A stretch of DNA of 58,449 nt from Candidatus Bathycorpusculum acetigenes (lineage in GTDB: Archaea; Thermoproteota; Bathyarchaeia; Bathyarchaeales; Bathycorpusculaceae): assembly GCA_009781675.1 (NCBI GenBank), contig WQVG01000005.1:1-58449 (forward strand), written 5' to 3'. The notes under the pieces are model-generated. The model was given only the letters and a program-made list of their open reading frames with translations. It had not been told where the DNA came from and searched no databases. Of this stretch, positions 1 through 8,917 are shown piece after piece (position 1 is the stretch's first letter; the number at the start of each line of letters is the position of its first letter). The position numbers were made by a program, and so were the translations under genes.

Positions 1-196
1 GGTGTTTTCTGTAGAGGGGGGTGCCTTTGGTTTCCATGAAGTAGGTGTTGCAGTGGTGGCAGTGGTATCTTTGGTGGTTTGTTGTTTTGTATTTTCCTGC
101 TTTTGTGATGTGTTTGTCTTTTTCTTTTAGGTAGCGGATGCATTTTGGGTTTTGGCAAACAGCGTTATTTTGACTTCTATGTCTACCTCGCGGCAT
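1..196 (-). mobile_element. IS1-like transposase, N-terminal zinc ribbon (partial)
   Basis: The first 65 codons of a gene that runs off the left edge, starting at ATG 196. The translation begins MPRGRHRSQNNAVC and has a C-x4-C pair (CQNPKC) and a C-x2-C pair (CHHC) followed by TYF and a TPLYRKH segment. This is the layout of the InsA-type zinc-ribbon DNA-binding domain that opens archaeal IS1-family transposases. The catalytic DDE domain would lie outside the window. The gene is transcribed away from the surface-protein gene, only 60-75 bp from its start, so the element may have supplied or displaced that gene's upstream region. Family assignment rests on the zinc-ribbon pattern alone. Confidence 0.75.
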
Positions 197-229
197 GTTG
201 TTCACAAATAGTATACATATCAACCGAGC

Positions 230-237
230 TATAAAAC
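230..237 (+). promoter_or_regulatory. TATA box of the giant surface-protein gene
   Basis: TATAAAAC lies in the short divergent gap between the IS1-like gene and the surface gene. Transcription starting about 25 nt downstream would begin near 258. That is close to TTG 256 and leaves a leader of about 13 nt before ATG 271, so near-leaderless translation from ATG 271 fits best. Confidence 0.45.
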
Positions 238-255
238 ATATTCTATATTAGGACA

Positions 256-3200
256 TTGCCGAGTTTTAATATGAACAACAATTTTAAACCTATTTTTAAT
301 TTTAAATCAGGCAGTTCTTACAAGGGTTTGTTTTTTGTTTCTTTGTTTGTACTGCTGCTTTCTTCTTGTCTATATGCCTACATACCATCCACAAATGCGC
401 AGTCCGTAGTATATGTTGGGACTGAGAGTGCACTTAGGGATGCAGTTAATGATGCTGTGGTACCCACGATTATTACGCTTACAGCCGATATTCAACTTAC
501 AGGCACAACACTAAATCTTGTCGCGGGCAAAGATATCACCCTAACAAGTAATAGTCCGAGCGCATTTTTTAAGTTGATTGGCGTAGCCAGTCAAGATACT
601 ATTACAGTTTCAAATGGTGCGCGGCTGGAACTTGCGGGTATCACTGTAACTCACACAAGCGGCACTTCTGGTCTAGGGGTATATGTTCAGATTGGCGGCA
701 TACTTGTCATGTCAAACGGTGCAGTATCAGGTAACGCAGCCGACTTTGGCGCTATACATAATCGCGGCACTTTTACCCTGACAGGCGGCACAATAAACAA
801 CAACACAAATATTGGCATTTCAAGTAATAGTGGCGGCGGTGTATACAACGATTATGGCAACTTCACCATGTCTGGGGGTACAATATCCAACAACACGGCC
901 TTTACGGGCGGTGGCGTATGCAACTTTTTTGGCCAATTTACTATGACGGAGGGTACAATCGCTAATAACACTGTAAGTGGTTTTGGCGGCGGCGTAGACA
1001 ACAACCACGGTAACGTTAGCATGTCTGGCGGCAAGATTTCTAATAACACAGCTGCTGCGGGCGGCGGCGTAGACAACCACAATTCGGGCAACTTTAGTTT
1101 ATCTGGTGGCGAAATATCAAACAACAGTGCCGTTAGTGGTGGTGGTTTAATGATTTGGAGTGGAAGTACCTTTAATATGTCTAATGGTGCAGTTCTAAAT
1201 AATACTGCTCAGCAAGGCGGTGGTATACAGAATGGGGGTACTTTTGAGATGTCTGGCGGCAGGATTTCTAATAATACATCTGGTGGTACTGGTGGCGGCG
1301 TAGAAAACTTTGGTACTTTTATGCTGTCTGATGGCGAGATATCTAGCAATACAGCCACAGATGGCGGCGGCGTTGATAACAACACTTTGGACTTTATTAT
1401 GACTGGCGGCACGATATCTAACAACAAAGCCTCCAATAATGGCGGCGGTGTTGATAACCTTGGTGGCACAGTTAGCCTATTTGGAGGTACAATAGCCAAT
1501 AACACCGCTGTGTCTGGCGGCGGTGTATACAACGTCTATGGCCAATTTACTATGACCGCGGGCACAATAGCCAATAACACCGCTGGGTATGGCGGCGGCA
1601 TATACAGTTACTCTGGCAGTCTCACTCTGTCGGGGGGTACAATATCTAACAACACCGCTGTGGGTAGCGGTGGCGGCATATACAACGGCAGCCCCTTTAC
1701 TATGTCAAATGGTACAATTTCTAACAACGCCGCAACAAACGGCGGAGGCATATACAACTATGGAAATAGTTTCGTTGTGTCTGGCGGCAAAATTTTCAAC
1801 AACACAGCAACAAACGGCGGCGGCATAACCAATACGGGTACCTTTACTCTCTCTAACGGCGAAATATACAACAACATAGCCAGTAATGGTGGCGGCGGTA
1901 TACAAAACAGCGGCTTTTTTGATATGTACAATGGCACAATTTTTGGTAACACAGTTGAATTTGGTGCTGGCGGTGGTGTGCGAAACATTGGTTCTTTTAG
2001 TATGTATAATGGCATAATTTCAAACAACACAGCGGACATGGGGAGCGGCGGTGGTATAGACAATGAAGGCGGTAGCCTTACTATTGTTGACGGCATAATT
2101 TCAAACAACACAGCAGCAATCGGCGGCGGCGTAGGTAACACAAACTATGGTACCGCTACTATGTTAAACGGCGAAATCTCCAACAACATAGCAACCATTG
2201 ATGGCGGTGGTGTGTTTTCCGGTGGCGGTAGCTTTAGTATGTCTAATGGTAAGATATTTAACAATACTGCAAATAGTGGCGGAGGCGTATACAATAGCGG
2301 CGACTTTGTTATATCTGATGGCCAGATAGCGAACAACACCGCAGTTAGTGGCGGAGGTATAACCACCGATAACGGCAATGTTATCATGTTTGGCGGCGTA
2401 ATTTCAAATAATAGTGCGTTATTTGGCGGTGGTGTCTACAACTATTTCCAAGGTAACCTTACCATATTTGACGGCATGATCACCGAGAATAGCGCTATCA
2501 CTAACGGTGGTGGTATATTCAACTCCTTCTATGGAAACGTTATAATGTTTAACGGAATTATCGCTAACAACACCGCTGGCTCTAACGGTGGTGGTATATA
2601 TCTCTCAAGCGGCCAATTTGGCGGTAATCTTGTCGAGTTATTTAGCGGTACAGTCTCGGGTAACACTGCTACAGTTGATGGCGGCGGGGTTTGGGTTGCC
2701 TATGAAGACCTAGACAAACTCTTTGTCCATAACGGTATGGTCTTCTCCAATAATAGTGCCTCAGTTGCATACAATAGAAACCCCATAGATGATGCTCTAT
2801 ACTACGAACAAATAGGATCCAACGTAATCTGGACTGACCCCTTCACACAGGGATACAACAACTATGACATAAGCTACACAAACGGCACACCCTACGTTGT
2901 ACTCTACAATGTGACTGTAAACAATAGCTTTGCATCAATAACTGGTGCGGGTAGCTATGCTGAAGGTGAAAACGTCACCATTAATGCTGGTACCCGGCCC
3001 GGATACAACTTTGTTGGCTGGACCGTTAATGAAGGCAACATCACTCTGCCCAACACGCCCCTTGCATCGTTTATTATGCCTCCCACAAATGTTGTGGTAA
3101 CTGCTAATTGGCAGGAAGCTTCCCTTGAGGGTTCTTTTAGTGTCACCAAACTAACTAGCCCAACTGGTGCCTCAACAGCCTTTAGCTTTGTTACCTCCGC

Positions 3201-5199
3201 ATCGTCGGGAACCTTTAGTTTAACTGATGGCACGACTTGGAGCAGTGGTCCTTTAGCGCCTGGGAATTATACGTTAACTGAACTTGGTGCGGCGGGTTGG
3301 GATTTAGCCAACATTATTGTTCTTGATCCTACCAGCAATTCTTATGTTGATTTAGCATCACGCACAGTCTTTATTGCCCTAGACCCCGGAGAAACCATAA
3401 GCATACTCTACCAAAACACCCAACAACAACCCCAAACAGGTTCTATTAATGTGGTTAAAACTACCTGCCCAACAGATGCCCCCAATAGCTTCAACTTTGT
3501 CACCTCCATCCCACCCGGAACCTTTAGCTTAACTGATGGCACCACCTGGAACAGCGGCCCACTAACACCCGGCAACTATACCCTAACCGAAATCGCACAA
3601 GCAGGCTGGGACCTAACCAACATCATCATAAACGACCCCACCAACAACTCACAAGTAGATTTAGCATCACGCACAGTCTTTATTGCCCTAGACCCCGGAG
3701 AGACTATAACCATACTCTACCAAAACACAAAACAAACCCCCGATATGGGCTCCTTTAGCGTCACAAAAGTCACCTGCCCAGTAGATTCATCTGAGAGCTT
3801 TAGATTTGTAACCTCCACACCCAGCGGAAGCTTTAGCCTAACCGATGGTTCTAGCTGGAGCAGTGGTATGTTGCCCCCGGGAACCTACACCGTAACAGAA
3901 CTAGTGCCCCCAGGCTGGGAAATAACAAACATACTACTTGACGACCCCTCAGAAACCTCAAGAGTAGATTTATCCACCGGCACCACAACCATAAATCTCC
4001 AAGCAGGCACCCACGTATCCATAGTCTATCAAGATGCACAAGCCCCGCCACAGGGAGGTTCGATCTCAGTTGTTAAAATGACCTGCCCCACTGACTCCGC
4101 AGCACAGTTCGCTTTTGTGAGCTCAGCTTCTGAGGGCGCCTTTAGTTTAGGCAACGGAGAGGTTTGGAATAGCGGCGAGTTAGCTCCGGGGAGATATCTT
4201 GTCACAGAGATCATGCAACCCGGCTGGGTAATTACCGATATTGTGGTTGTAGACCCCAGCAGCACCTCAACCTCTGATCTCACAACCGGCACTGCATTTA
4301 TCAATCTCCAAGCAGGCACCCACATAACCATAATCTACCAAAACACACAACAAACCCACCCCGACTGCTGCAGCGACTGCCACCAAAAACCCTGCCAATG
4401 CAACCCCTGCAACGACTGCCACCAAAAGCCCTGTCAGTGTAAGCCTTGTAATGAGTGTCATCAAAAGCCCTGCCAATGCAACCCCTGCAACGACTGTCAT
4501 CAAAAGCCCTGCCAATGCAACCCCTGCAACGACTGTCATCAAAAGCCCTGTCAGTGTAAGCCTTGTAGTGAGTGTCATCAAAAACCCTGCCAATGCAAAC
4601 CCCTCTGTCCTCCAACTCAACTCCCATGCAAACCCAAACACAACTGCAACAACCCCCGACCGGACTGCAACAAACCTCAAGTTCCCTGCAATCCCCCCAT
4701 TGTCTGTCCTCCTCAACCTGTCGGTAATTCTCAAGACATCTGGAGTGATGCTGAGACAGTTGAGCTTTGTGATGTAGTTGAGGGTTTGGAGGAAGGTTTG
4801 GATAGTATGCAAATAGAAACTGATAACACCCAAACTGCTACTGTTGACTCAACTGGAACCATTGCTGAAACCCAAACCACAAGCTCCTCGACTTCCAGTT
4901 CAACTTCAACAGGCTCCTCTGTATCCAGTTCAGGTTCGTCTAGTCCGGTGTCTTTAGATGCTGGTACATCTGGTGCTGTTTCTTCTTCTGATGTGTCTTT
5001 GGCGCGTCCAGTTCCATCGGTTTCGTCTGCTTTGGATTCTCAGCCTGCCTTAACACAGAGCCCTGCGGAGGGTTCGGTTATGTTTGGTTTAGGTGCCTTA
5101 GGTGCAGCGTTGGTGGTGTTGCTTAGCGCCCTTGTATCAGTATTGGCTGTAACTGCAAAACGCATACAACAGAAAAAAATCGCAACGCTTCACCAATAG
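256..5199 (+). CDS. Giant modular cell-surface protein: beta-helix, four prealbumin-like repeats, CXXCH tandem repeats, C-terminal anchor
   Basis: A 1,647-residue exported protein. TTG 256 is the longest start; ATG 271 is more likely because a TATA box lies at 230. A hydrophobic signal segment (about residues 22-45) is followed, at about 140-835, by some 30 short repeats of the type GG.ISNNTA..GGG(V/I).N. These resemble right-handed beta-helix or polymorphic-outer-membrane-protein repeats. Residues about 882-952 match the InlB/Listeria-Bacteroides repeat (GYNFVGWT). Four copies of a prealbumin-like (Cna-B/SpaA-type) domain start at 959, 1062, 1165 and 1268, exactly 103 residues apart. Residues 1372-1449 are six 13-residue Cys repeats such as CNDCHQKPCQCNP. 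A Ser/Thr-rich stalk (about 1525-1582) precedes a C-terminal membrane helix (about 1610-1632) and a short basic tail. It is probably S-layer-associated, anchored with the repeats outside. Ligand and function are unknown. Confidence 0.85.
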   Translation: MPSFNMNNNFKPIFNFKSGSSYKGLFFVSLFVLLLSSCLYAYIPSTNAQSVVYVGTESALRDAVNDAVVPTIITLTADIQLTGTTLNLVAGKDITLTSNSPSAFFKLIGVASQDTITVSNGARLELAGITVTHTSGTSGLGVYVQIGGILVMSNGAVSGNAADFGAIHNRGTFTLTGGTINNNTNIGISSNSGGGVYNDYGNFTMSGGTISNNTAFTGGGVCNFFGQFTMTEGTIANNTVSGFGGGVDNNHGNVSMSGGKISNNTAAAGGGVDNHNSGNFSLSGGEISNNSAVSGGGLMIWSGSTFNMSNGAVLNNTAQQGGGIQNGGTFEMSGGRISNNTSGGTGGGVENFGTFMLSDGEISSNTATDGGGVDNNTLDFIMTGGTISNNKASNNGGGVDNLGGTVSLFGGTIANNTAVSGGGVYNVYGQFTMTAGTIANNTAGYGGGIYSYSGSLTLSGGTISNNTAVGSGGGIYNGSPFTMSNGTISNNAATNGGGIYNYGNSFVVSGGKIFNNTATNGGGITNTGTFTLSNGEIYNNIASNGGGGIQNSGFFDMYNGTIFGNTVEFGAGGGVRNIGSFSMYNGIISNNTADMGSGGGIDNEGGSLTIVDGIISNNTAAIGGGVGNTNYGTATMLNGEISNNIATIDGGGVFSGGGSFSMSNGKIFNNTANSGGGVYNSGDFVISDGQIANNTAVSGGGITTDNGNVIMFGGVISNNSALFGGGVYNYFQGNLTIFDGMITENSAITNGGGIFNSFYGNVIMFNGIIANNTAGSNGGGIYLSSGQFGGNLVELFSGTVSGNTATVDGGGVWVAYEDLDKLFVHNGMVFSNNSASVAYNRNPIDDALYYEQIGSNVIWTDPFTQGYNNYDISYTNGTPYVVLYNVTVNNSFASITGAGSYAEGENVTINAGTRPGYNFVGWTVNEGNITLPNTPLASFIMPPTNVVVTANWQEASLEGSFSVTKLTSPTGASTAFSFVTSASSGTFSLTDGTTWSSGPLAPGNYTLTELGAAGWDLANIIVLDPTSNSYVDLASRTVFIALDPGETISILYQNTQQQPQTGSINVVKTTCPTDAPNSFNFVTSIPPGTFSLTDGTTWNSGPLTPGNYTLTEIAQAGWDLTNIIINDPTNNSQVDLASRTVFIALDPGETITILYQNTKQTPDMGSFSVTKVTCPVDSSESFRFVTSTPSGSFSLTDGSSWSSGMLPPGTYTVTELVPPGWEITNILLDDPSETSRVDLSTGTTTINLQAGTHVSIVYQDAQAPPQGGSISVVKMTCPTDSAAQFAFVSSASEGAFSLGNGEVWNSGELAPGRYLVTEIMQPGWVITDIVVVDPSSTSTSDLTTGTAFINLQAGTHITIIYQNTQQTHPDCCSDCHQKPCQCNPCNDCHQKPCQCKPCNECHQKPCQCNPCNDCHQKPCQCNPCNDCHQKPCQCKPCSECHQKPCQCKPLCPPTQLPCKPKHNCNNPRPDCNKPQVPCNPPIVCPPQPVGNSQDIWSDAETVELCDVVEGLEEGLDSMQIETDNTQTATVDSTGTIAETQTTSSSTSSSTSTGSSVSSSGSSSPVSLDAGTSGAVSSSDVSLARPVPSVSSALDSQPALTQSPAEGSVMFGLGALGAALVVLLSALVSVLAVTAKRIQQKKIATLHQ
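3130..4365 (+). repeat. Four 309-bp in-frame domain repeats
   Basis: The four prealbumin-like domains of the surface protein begin at 3130, 3439, 3748 and 4057, an exact 309-bp period. Copies 1 and 2 share a block of more than 40 identical bases near their 3' ends (about 3354-3400 and 3660-3706), pointing to recent duplication or gene conversion. Copies 3 and 4 are more diverged. Each unit runs from a G-S-(F/I)-(S/N)-V strand through SLTDG and a PG.YT(L/V)TE segment to a terminal Y-Q-(N/D) strand. Confidence 0.8.
4369..4602 (+). repeat. Six 39-bp Cys-rich tandem repeats (CXXCH in each)
   Basis: Units start at 4369, 4408, 4447, 4486, 4525 and 4564. Each encodes C-(N/S)-(D/E)-C-H-Q-K-P-C-Q-C-(N/K)-P, with four Cys and one His per unit and 24 Cys in the array. 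A looser Cys-Pro tail follows (about 4603-4720). Every unit contains CXXCH, the c-type haem attachment motif, but the 13-residue spacing and the extra C-Q-C make metal binding or disulphide knotting equally plausible. Confidence 0.85.
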
Positions 5200-5484
5200 A
5201 GTCTAACCACTGAAAATTGGCGGAAGCAGAATCAATGGAGTGATTGGTAACACCGATTGATATTAGAACAACAGACCAACAAAAGCAGATCATCATTGAG
5301 TTCATTGAAGATTTGAACGGCACTCCAACAGAAGTCTGCCAAACCAATCCCCTTTTAATTTATATTTTTCTATTTTTATAAATCGAAATGATTTTTTTGG
5401 TTAAACATTTTTTTATTGCAAGATTTATTTATTAATATGCAAATAACTAGAGAATATTTGGTCTCAAAGAGGTTGAGATGTTGC

Positions 5485-5928
5485 TTAGAGCAGGCGGAAG
5501 TTTTCTTTGACCGTTGTCAGTACGATATGGGTATTGGTGCGTTCGATGTAGGGCAGTGTGAGGAGTTTTTTGGTGAAAGTGCTGAGGTCTCCACGATTTT
5601 TGAATTTGGCAACGATAATGGCATCAGTTAAGCCTGTGACGTCATAGACTCCACAGACATTGGGGATTTTTGCGATTTCATTCTCTGTATCTACCAACTT
5701 GCCCTTTGACACAGTTATTTCTGTGACTACCGTTAGTTGGAAGCCCAGTTTTTCATGGTCCAGTATGGCTGAGTAGCCTTTGATGAGTCCCTCGTCTTCC
5801 ATCTTTTTGATTCTAGACAGGACAGTACCGACGGATACGCCGACGTTTTTGGCGATTTGGCGGCTGCTAAACCTTGCATCATCTAAGAGTCCCTTGAGGA
5901 TTTTTATGTCCGTTTCAGTTAATTCCAT
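5485..5928 (-). CDS. Lrp/AsnC family transcriptional regulator
   Basis: A feast/famine-type regulator of about 147 residues from the preferred ATG 5928 (MELTETDIKILKG); an in-frame start 18 bases upstream exists. The N-terminal winged helix-turn-helix (residues 1-55) has the family pattern of short helices followed by SVGTVLSRIKKMEDEGLIKG. The rest is the RAM/AsnC effector domain (VTGLTDAIIVAKF). Such proteins form dimers and octamers that bind DNA and respond to amino acids. The gene is divergent from guaA across about 200 bp, so it could regulate guaA as well as itself, but no operator was identified. Confidence 0.9.
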   Translation of the reverse strand: MELTETDIKILKGLLDDARFSSRQIAKNVGVSVGTVLSRIKKMEDEGLIKGYSAILDHEKLGFQLTVVTEITVSKGKLVDTENEIAKIPNVCGVYDVTGLTDAIIVAKFKNRGDLSTFTKKLLTLPYIERTNTHIVLTTVKENFRLL

Positions 5929-6131
5929 AGTTCTCTCTTCCTGCACGTTTTTTCAATTTAACCCTGATTTATGGAACATACTTTTGATAATCAAACGGTT
6001 ACGCTAATAAAAGTTTAGCTCATAACAATGCACGCCGTATGCCGAATCGAGTTGACAGGATTGTATTTGACAGAAAAAAGACAGCAATATTAAATTAGAG
6101 CCTAAACTCCACATAACTCGGAGTCACCTAT

Positions 6132-7682
6132 ATGCCTGCTAAATACGATACTCTCCTCGTCTTAGACTTCGGCGGACAATATTGTCATCTTATCGTCAGA
6201 AGAATCAGAGAACACGGCGTCTATAGCGAAATCGTTCCCCATGACATTTCACCTCAGGAAGTAGCGGCTCTAGACGAGAAATTTAACATTAAGGGTTTAA
6301 TTCTCTCAGGCGGGCCCTCAAGCGTCTATGAACCCAATGCCCCCAAACTACACCCAAACATCCTAGAAACTAATCTTCCCATTTTGGGTTTATGCTATGG
6401 TCATCAGCTGTTAGCTCAGTTGGTTAACGGTAAGGTTGAACCTGCCGTATGCAAAGAATATGGCGCTGCGCAGGTCAACATAGACAAACCTGTAGGAGTC
6501 TTAGAGGGCTTGAGCATAACAGAGCAGGTTTGGATGAGCCACAGCGACACCGTCGTAGAACCTCCACCAGAATTTGAAGCCTTAGCCCACACCGATAACT
6601 GCCCCGTAGCGGCATTTCGCCACAAAACCAAACCCCTCTATGGCCTACAATGGCACCCCGAAGTTATCCACACCAAAAACGGTGCCCACATGCTCCAGAA
6701 CTTTATCTTCCAAATCTGTAGGGCACAGGCAAACTGGCAGATGGAAAATCTCATCGATAAAATGGTTAAAGAACTCCAAACTGAAACCGGCGGTGGAAGA
6801 GCTATTATTGGGCTCAGTGGAGGCATAGACTCCAGTGTCGCTGCTACCTTAGCTGCAAAGGCTTTGGGTGAAAAGTTAACTGCTGTCTATGTTGACCATG
6901 GCTTTATGCGGGCGGGTGAAACTGAAGCTATCCGCACAGCCTTTGAAAAATTTGACATCCACTTCATAGTTGCCGACGCTCAGGAGCGCTTTATGAACAA
7001 ACTCCAAGGTGTCATTGAACCAGAAACCAAACGCAAAATCATGGGCGAAGAATTCATTCGGGTATTTGAGGAAATCGCAGCTCAATCTGGAGCTGAGTAC
7101 CTCATACAGGGAACTATCTATCCCGACCGTATCGAGTCGGGCTTTCGCAAGAACAGTGATAAAATCAAAAGTCACCACAATGTTGCAGGACTGCCCGAGA
7201 AAATCAAGTTCAAGAAAATCCTCGAACCCCTAGGTGACCTCTACAAAGATGAAGTCCGCAAAGTCGCAAGGATGTTAGGGCTACCTAAAGAAATTGTTAA
7301 CCGCCAACCCTTTCCCGGTCCAGGTTTAGCAGTACGCATAATCGGACCCCTTACTGAAGAAAAAGTCAGCATTGCCAAAAAATCTGACAAAATCGTCCGC
7401 GAAGAAATCGAACGATGTGACCTCATTGAGAACCTCTGGCAGTACTTCTCCGTAGTTACCGACACCAAAGCCACCGGCGTCAAAGGCGACGCACGAGCGT
7501 ATGGCTACATGGTTGCGGTGCGTGCGGTGGAGAGCAAAGAAGCCATGACCGCCAGTTTTGCTAAAATACCCTATGAAGTTTTGGAGCGGATTTCCACAAG
7601 AATAACCAACGAGATTCCACAGGTGACCCGTGTGGTTTATGATGTAACCCATAAACCCCCTGCAACCATAGAGTGGGAATAA
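6132..7682 (+). CDS. guaA: GMP synthase (glutamine-hydrolysing), fused form
   Basis: A 516-residue enzyme that converts XMP, ATP and glutamine to GMP, the last step of guanine nucleotide synthesis. The N-terminal class I amidotransferase has the nucleophile in GLCYGHQ (Cys88) and the HPE motif near residue 174. The ATP-pyrophosphatase P-loop LSGGIDSS lies near residue 227. The C-terminal dimerisation/XMP-binding domain ends with the usual PPATIEWE. Many euryarchaea encode the two halves as separate genes. The single polypeptide here fits TACK-type archaea and bacteria. The start is ATG 6132, with a GGAG sequence about 10 nt upstream. The gene stands alone between the divergent Lrp gene and the sugar operon. 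Confidence 0.97.
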   Translation: MPAKYDTLLVLDFGGQYCHLIVRRIREHGVYSEIVPHDISPQEVAALDEKFNIKGLILSGGPSSVYEPNAPKLHPNILETNLPILGLCYGHQLLAQLVNGKVEPAVCKEYGAAQVNIDKPVGVLEGLSITEQVWMSHSDTVVEPPPEFEALAHTDNCPVAAFRHKTKPLYGLQWHPEVIHTKNGAHMLQNFIFQICRAQANWQMENLIDKMVKELQTETGGGRAIIGLSGGIDSSVAATLAAKALGEKLTAVYVDHGFMRAGETEAIRTAFEKFDIHFIVADAQERFMNKLQGVIEPETKRKIMGEEFIRVFEEIAAQSGAEYLIQGTIYPDRIESGFRKNSDKIKSHHNVAGLPEKIKFKKILEPLGDLYKDEVRKVARMLGLPKEIVNRQPFPGPGLAVRIIGPLTEEKVSIAKKSDKIVREEIERCDLIENLWQYFSVVTDTKATGVKGDARAYGYMVAVRAVESKEAMTASFAKIPYEVLERISTRITNEIPQVTRVVYDVTHKPPATIEWE

Positions 7683-7795
7683 TCACCCAAACCCTTAACT
7701 TTTATGACGCCAAAGAACTCTAGTGCACATGCAATATTGTGTTCCCTATTTGTTTATATAAATAAAAATTAATGTACTCTATAATCGGTGAAACT

Positions 7796-8866
7796 GTGAA
7801 AGCGTTAATTTTAGCTGGCGGCTTTGCCACAAGACTTCGGCCTCTAAGTTGTAGCAGACCCAAAACGCTTTTTCCTATAGTTAACAAACCGCTTCTACAG
7901 TGGATTTTTGAGCGGTTAGTTCACGACGGCGTAGATGAAGCCATATTAGCCGTTAACGCATTGACCCAGTTCTATATCCGACAGCAGAAGCCTCCTAAAT
8001 GTGGCTTAAGGGTTCACTTCTCCATTGACCCCCACAAAAGTCCTCTGGGAACTGCTGGGCCAATCAGAAAAGCTGAGAAACTTCTTGGTCATAACGAACC
8101 TTTCATCGTCTTAAACGGTGATATATTCGCCGATATAGACTACAAAAAGCTAATAGAAACACACAAAAAAACTAATGCCCTTGCCACTATAGCGCTGTGT
8201 CGTGTGGAGGACCCTAGCCGTTTTGGTGTTGTGGAGTTATGTGAGGGTGACTGCATTAAGCGTTTTATAGAGAAGCCGCCAAAGGGACAGGCACCAAGTA
8301 ACCTCATCAATGCAGGTGCCTATGTTTTAAGCCCTGAGGTTTTTGGTCTTATTCCTGAGGGCCGAGCTGTTTCGATTGAACGCGAAATCTTTCCCCAGAT
8401 TGTTGAAGCCGGCCGGCTTGTAGGCTGTCGCATAAACGGGTTATGGATGGATATCGGCAAACCTGCAGAGTACTTGGAAGCAAATAAATTACTCCTTGAT
8501 TCAATCTCTCCCACAATATCCAAACCCCAAACATCCAGCGCTGAAATAAGGCTTCCTGTAGCGCTGGATCAGGGCGTGGTTTTGGGTGAAAATTCAGTTA
8601 TTGGACCATACGCCGTCATAGGTAAAAACGTCAAAATCGGAAAAAACGTCACCATAACCAACTCTGTTGTCTTCTCAGATGCAGAAATTGCTGATGATGT
8701 CCAATTACATGGGGTAGTTGTGGGTGAAGGTGCCTATATAGGTAGACACGCCAACATAGGTTATGGTTGTATAATTGCTGACCAAGCAAAGGTTAGAGAA
8801 AACATTTACCTGCGTGACGGTTCAACAGTTTGTCCCGCTAAGGAGATTTCTGAAAACATTTTATAG
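7796..8866 (+). CDS. Sugar-1-phosphate nucleotidyltransferase (GlmU/ManC-like, with left-handed beta-helix)
   Basis: The N-terminal nucleotidyltransferase signature LILAGGFATRLRPL opens right after GTG 7796. GGTGA at 7787-7791 is a ribosome site for this GTG. An ATG at 7772 is in frame but has no such site. The fold continues with LNGDIFADID (metal site) and FIEKPPKG. From about residue 255 there are hexapeptide repeats (VVLGENSVIGPYAVIGKNVKIG) typical of a left-handed beta-helix. It probably activates GlcN-1-P/GlcNAc-1-P or another hexose-1-phosphate to an NDP-sugar. The next gene, glmM, supplies glucosamine-1-phosphate, which favours a GlmU-like role. The exact sugar and nucleotide cannot be read from the sequence. 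Confidence 0.85.
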   Translation: MKALILAGGFATRLRPLSCSRPKTLFPIVNKPLLQWIFERLVHDGVDEAILAVNALTQFYIRQQKPPKCGLRVHFSIDPHKSPLGTAGPIRKAEKLLGHNEPFIVLNGDIFADIDYKKLIETHKKTNALATIALCRVEDPSRFGVVELCEGDCIKRFIEKPPKGQAPSNLINAGAYVLSPEVFGLIPEGRAVSIEREIFPQIVEAGRLVGCRINGLWMDIGKPAEYLEANKLLLDSISPTISKPQTSSAEIRLPVALDQGVVLGENSVIGPYAVIGKNVKIGKNVTITNSVVFSDAEIADDVQLHGVVVGEGAYIGRHANIGYGCIIADQAKVRENIYLRDGSTVCPAKEISENIL

Positions 8867-8917
8867 CCTCTGCTTGACTGTTCTATAGATAGTTACTTGG
8901 TCTTTGAGTGAAGGTAC

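Noticed and set aside
820-2387. Several long frames on the minus strand opposite the surface-protein repeats, encoding Pro- or Val-rich repeats (TPPP, VVVYAA).
   Set aside because: They mirror the GGC/GGT and AAC codon bias of the repeats on the plus strand. They have no promoter or ribosome site and no protein-like composition.
670-2760. Array-like short repeats that could suggest a CRISPR.
   Set aside because: Repeat units are in-frame coding, vary in length and sequence, and are not separated by unique spacers of constant size. No cas gene is present in the window.
4267-4833. Minus-strand frames with Ala/Leu/Val repeats opposite the Cys repeats.
   Set aside because: They are antisense images of the 39-bp repeat; the Cys-rich sense frame is continuous with the signal peptide and anchor.
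5244-5381. A 45-codon frame (TTG start) between the surface gene and the Lrp gene, ending NGTPTEVCQTNPLLI.
   Set aside because: Too short, no ribosome site or TATA box, and no recognisable family. It could be a remnant gene tail, but the evidence is too thin to annotate.
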